Assembly (NCBI GenBank): GCA_036495195.1
Contig: DASXNH010000128.1
Span: forward strand, 1-7,731
Length of the DNA: 7,731 nt
Source of the DNA: Palsa-872 sp036495195
Lineage (GTDB): Bacteria; Chloroflexota; Dormibacteria; Dormibacterales; Dormibacteraceae
Direction of reading: 5' to 3'
In this document: piece by piece, positions 6,187 through 7,731 of the stretch
Layout: the number at the start of each line of letters is the position of its first letter
How positions within the stretch are numbered: position 1 is the stretch's first letter
The notes under the pieces: generated by a model
Told to the model about the DNA's origin: nothing
The model's database searches: none
What the model saw: only the letters and a program-made list of their open reading frames with translations
Program-made: the position numbers and the translations under genes

Positions 6187-6239
6187 CGTAGTTCACAGTA
6201 ACCGTGCACGTTTTGAAACCGTTCCTGCAAGCGGGGTAG

Positions 6240-7514
6240 ATGGCCACAAGGCTCCAATCCACGACCCGACTCCTTCGGTGGCTAACGCCTGGTCTCGAGA
6301 TCAAGCGCTGGCTTCTGCTCCTCATGTTTGCGGAGCTCGTACTGGTGCTTGGCTTCGCATACGGCCTCAAGGCAGCTTACAGCTCCCTTGAGCTGCCTCG
6401 GGAGTTCTACTACGTAACTCTGCAGTTCTTCCCCTACCCCGTTCGAGCGCTCATCTTCGCGACACTCGGGATCGGGCTGCTCATCTTCAGCTACTTGAAG
6501 CTCACTCAATCAGTGCTCGGACCGTTCCTGCCAGGCAACAGCTCGAGCAGCATGGTGGAGGTCATCCACGCGTTCCGTTTGAAGAGCCGTGGTCCGCGCA
6601 TCGTCGCAATCGGTGGCGGCACGGGGCTCAGCTCGCTGTTGCGCGGCCTCAAGGCATACACCTCGAACCTCTCGGCGATCGTCACCGTCGCCGACGACGG
6701 CGGCTCCTCCGGAAGATTGCGCGACGAATACCGAATCCTTCCGCCTGGCGACTTCAGGCAGTGTCTGATCGCTCTGGCCGACGCGGAGCCGCTGATGAAA
6801 CAGCTCTTCGACCATCGGTTCAAGGAGGGGTCCCTCGACGGCCACTCCTTCGGCAACCTCTTCATCATGGCGATGGCGGACGTCACCGGAAACTTCGAGA
6901 AGGCGCTTCGCGAGTCGGGCAAGGTGCTCGCCGTCAAAGGCACGATCATTCCGTCGACGCTTCAGGACGTCACGCTCGTTGCCTCGATCAACGGACACAC
7001 GATCGAGGGCGAGTCGAAGATACCAAAGCAGAACGCGCCGATAAGCCAGGTGTTCCTCAAGCCGGACGGAGCGCTGCTCAACCCCGAAGCCTTGCAGGCG
7101 ATCATGAACGCGGAGCTGGTGGTGATCGGCCCAGGCTCGCTGTACACGTCGATCCTCCCCAACCTGCTCGTCGAGGGCATGGTCGAGGCGATCAAAGCCT
7201 CCCCCGCTCTCAAGGTCTACATCTGCAACCTCGCGTCACAAGAGGGAGAGACGGAGGGTTACGACGTCGACGACTATCTGAGGGTTCTGCACGAACACAT
7301 CGGCGCGAATATCTTCGATTTCGTGCTGGTCAACTCGAACAATTCCCACCTGCCAACCGGGGGCCAGTCTCAGGTGATCTTCCGACCCGAGGACTCAACC
7401 CGTCATCCCGAGGTTCGCTTCATCGGAGCGGACGTGGTCAACGTCCGCATCCCTTCTCACCACGACCCTGACAAGCTCGCCCGCTCGATTATGCGAAAGG
7501 TGTGGCAGGCGTAG
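6240..7514 (+). CDS. yvcK: YvcK/CofD-like UDP-GlcNAc-binding protein with N-terminal membrane anchor
   Basis: The protein has 424 residues against about 320 in Bacillus subtilis YvcK; the extra ~100 are N-terminal and hold two membrane helices (24-43 and 64-86). The YvcK domain follows: VAIGGGTGLSSLLRGLK (GGGTG at 125-129), VADDGGSSGRLR (152-161), ILPPGDFRQ (166-174), HSFGNLF (GN at 205-206) and GPGSLYTS (297-304). All family hallmarks are present, so the fold and nucleotide-sugar site look intact. YvcK proteins bind UDP-N-acetylglucosamine and link carbon supply to cell-wall synthesis; in B. subtilis the protein is needed on gluconeogenic carbon sources. The anchored long form is known to me from cyanobacteria and Chloroflexota. 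The usual partners rapZ and whiA are not beside it. The ribosome site is weak (GGGG two or three bases before the ATG at 6240). The 3' end overlaps the convergent PAP2 gene by 26 bases. Confidence 0.94.
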   Translation: MATRLQSTTRLLRWLTPGLEIKRWLLLLMFAELVLVLGFAYGLKAAYSSLELPREFYYVTLQFFPYPVRALIFATLGIGLLIFSYLKLTQSVLGPFLPGNSSSSMVEVIHAFRLKSRGPRIVAIGGGTGLSSLLRGLKAYTSNLSAIVTVADDGGSSGRLRDEYRILPPGDFRQCLIALADAEPLMKQLFDHRFKEGSLDGHSFGNLFIMAMADVTGNFEKALRESGKVLAVKGTIIPSTLQDVTLVASINGHTIEGESKIPKQNAPISQVFLKPDGALLNPEALQAIMNAELVVIGPGSLYTSILPNLLVEGMVEAIKASPALKVYICNLASQEGETEGYDVDDYLRVLHEHIGANIFDFVLVNSNNSHLPTGGQSQVIFRPEDSTRHPEVRFIGADVVNVRIPSHHDPDKLARSIMRKVWQA

Positions 7515-7731
7515 CGCTCGTTTTTCTCTCGCGGCGACGGCTGACGGTCTCGACGATGATGGTGGCGACGGCGACATAGACGATCGATACCAGGGCGTCG
7601 ACCACGTAGTGCTCGCCGAGATAGACGATCGAGAGGATCACCGCCGCGCTCCACAGGACCAACCCAACCGCCAGCAATCGATATCGCTGCCATGCGTAAA
7701 CGGCGGCAAGCATCGGAAAGGCGGCATGAAG
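7489..7731 (-). CDS. PAP2 phosphatase family protein, C-terminal part (5' end outside the window)
   Basis: The open frame runs from the window edge to a TAA at 7489-7491 and gives 80 residues beginning LHAAFPMLAAVYAWQRYR. Two PAP2 signatures are present. LHAAFP holds the histidine of the S-x-H motif, with its serine just beyond the edge. After a helix, YLGEHYVVDAL supplies the catalytic His and the Asp that positions it. Three hydrophobic stretches surround these. The spacing and the YLGEHYVVD form resemble the Aur1/inositolphosphorylceramide-synthase-like PAP2 branch. It would hydrolyse or transfer a lipid phosphate at the membrane; the substrate cannot be told. An internal ATG at 7713 is not the start because the frame and the motif continue upstream. 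The tail (RRRERKTSATPATPFA) overlaps the end of yvcK. Confidence 0.87.
   Translation of the reverse strand, partial: LHAAFPMLAAVYAWQRYRLLAVGLVLWSAAVILSIVYLGEHYVVDALVSIVYVAVATIIVETVSRRRERKTSATPATPFA

Noticed and set aside
6761..7471. 236-codon plus-strand ORF inside yvcK
   Set aside because: It is a shifted frame of yvcK with an Arg/Gly-rich, non-protein-like translation.

Overview
The window is GC-rich, with actinobacterial or Chloroflexota-like gene content: a NarL/LiaR-type two-component pair, a DUF5808 protein, a YvcK protein with an N-terminal membrane anchor, and a PAP2-family enzyme. The anchored YvcK is, to my knowledge, commonest in cyanobacteria and Chloroflexota. A Chloroflexota, Dormibacterota or deep-branching actinobacterial chromosome fits best. 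This rests on protein style only. There are no phage, plasmid, transposase or CRISPR signals.

Layout. Positions 3-242 hold the C-terminal end of a DUF4386-type membrane protein, followed by a second, complete DUF4386-type gene (482-1162, strong ribosome binding site). From about 1341 to 1659 lies a broken copy of the next gene. Its start region is on the minus strand and its middle on the plus strand, and the two arms meet tail to tail at about 1497. The intact parent gene (1723-2457, minus) encodes a multi-pass membrane protein of unknown function. Divergent from it are a large multi-pass sensor histidine kinase (2639-4666; the frame is open from 2519) and an overlapping LuxR-type response regulator (4659-5345). 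A weak terminator-like hairpin follows.

The second half holds a tRNA-Gln(CUG) gene with encoded CCA (5512-5586, minus), a DUF5808 membrane protein (5799-6173, minus), the divergent yvcK-like gene (6240-7514, plus), and the C-terminal part of a PAP2 phosphatase-family gene (7489-7731, minus). That last gene converges on yvcK and overlaps its 3' end by 26 bp.

How the genes may work together. The kinase and regulator form a translationally coupled two-component system. Its promoter region faces the minus-strand membrane-protein gene, so that gene is a natural candidate target (inference). YvcK and the PAP2 protein both point to cell-envelope or lipid metabolism, but nothing in the sequence shows a functional link. 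I see no clearly undescribed system. The most unusual structure is the inverted, split pseudogene next to its intact parent.
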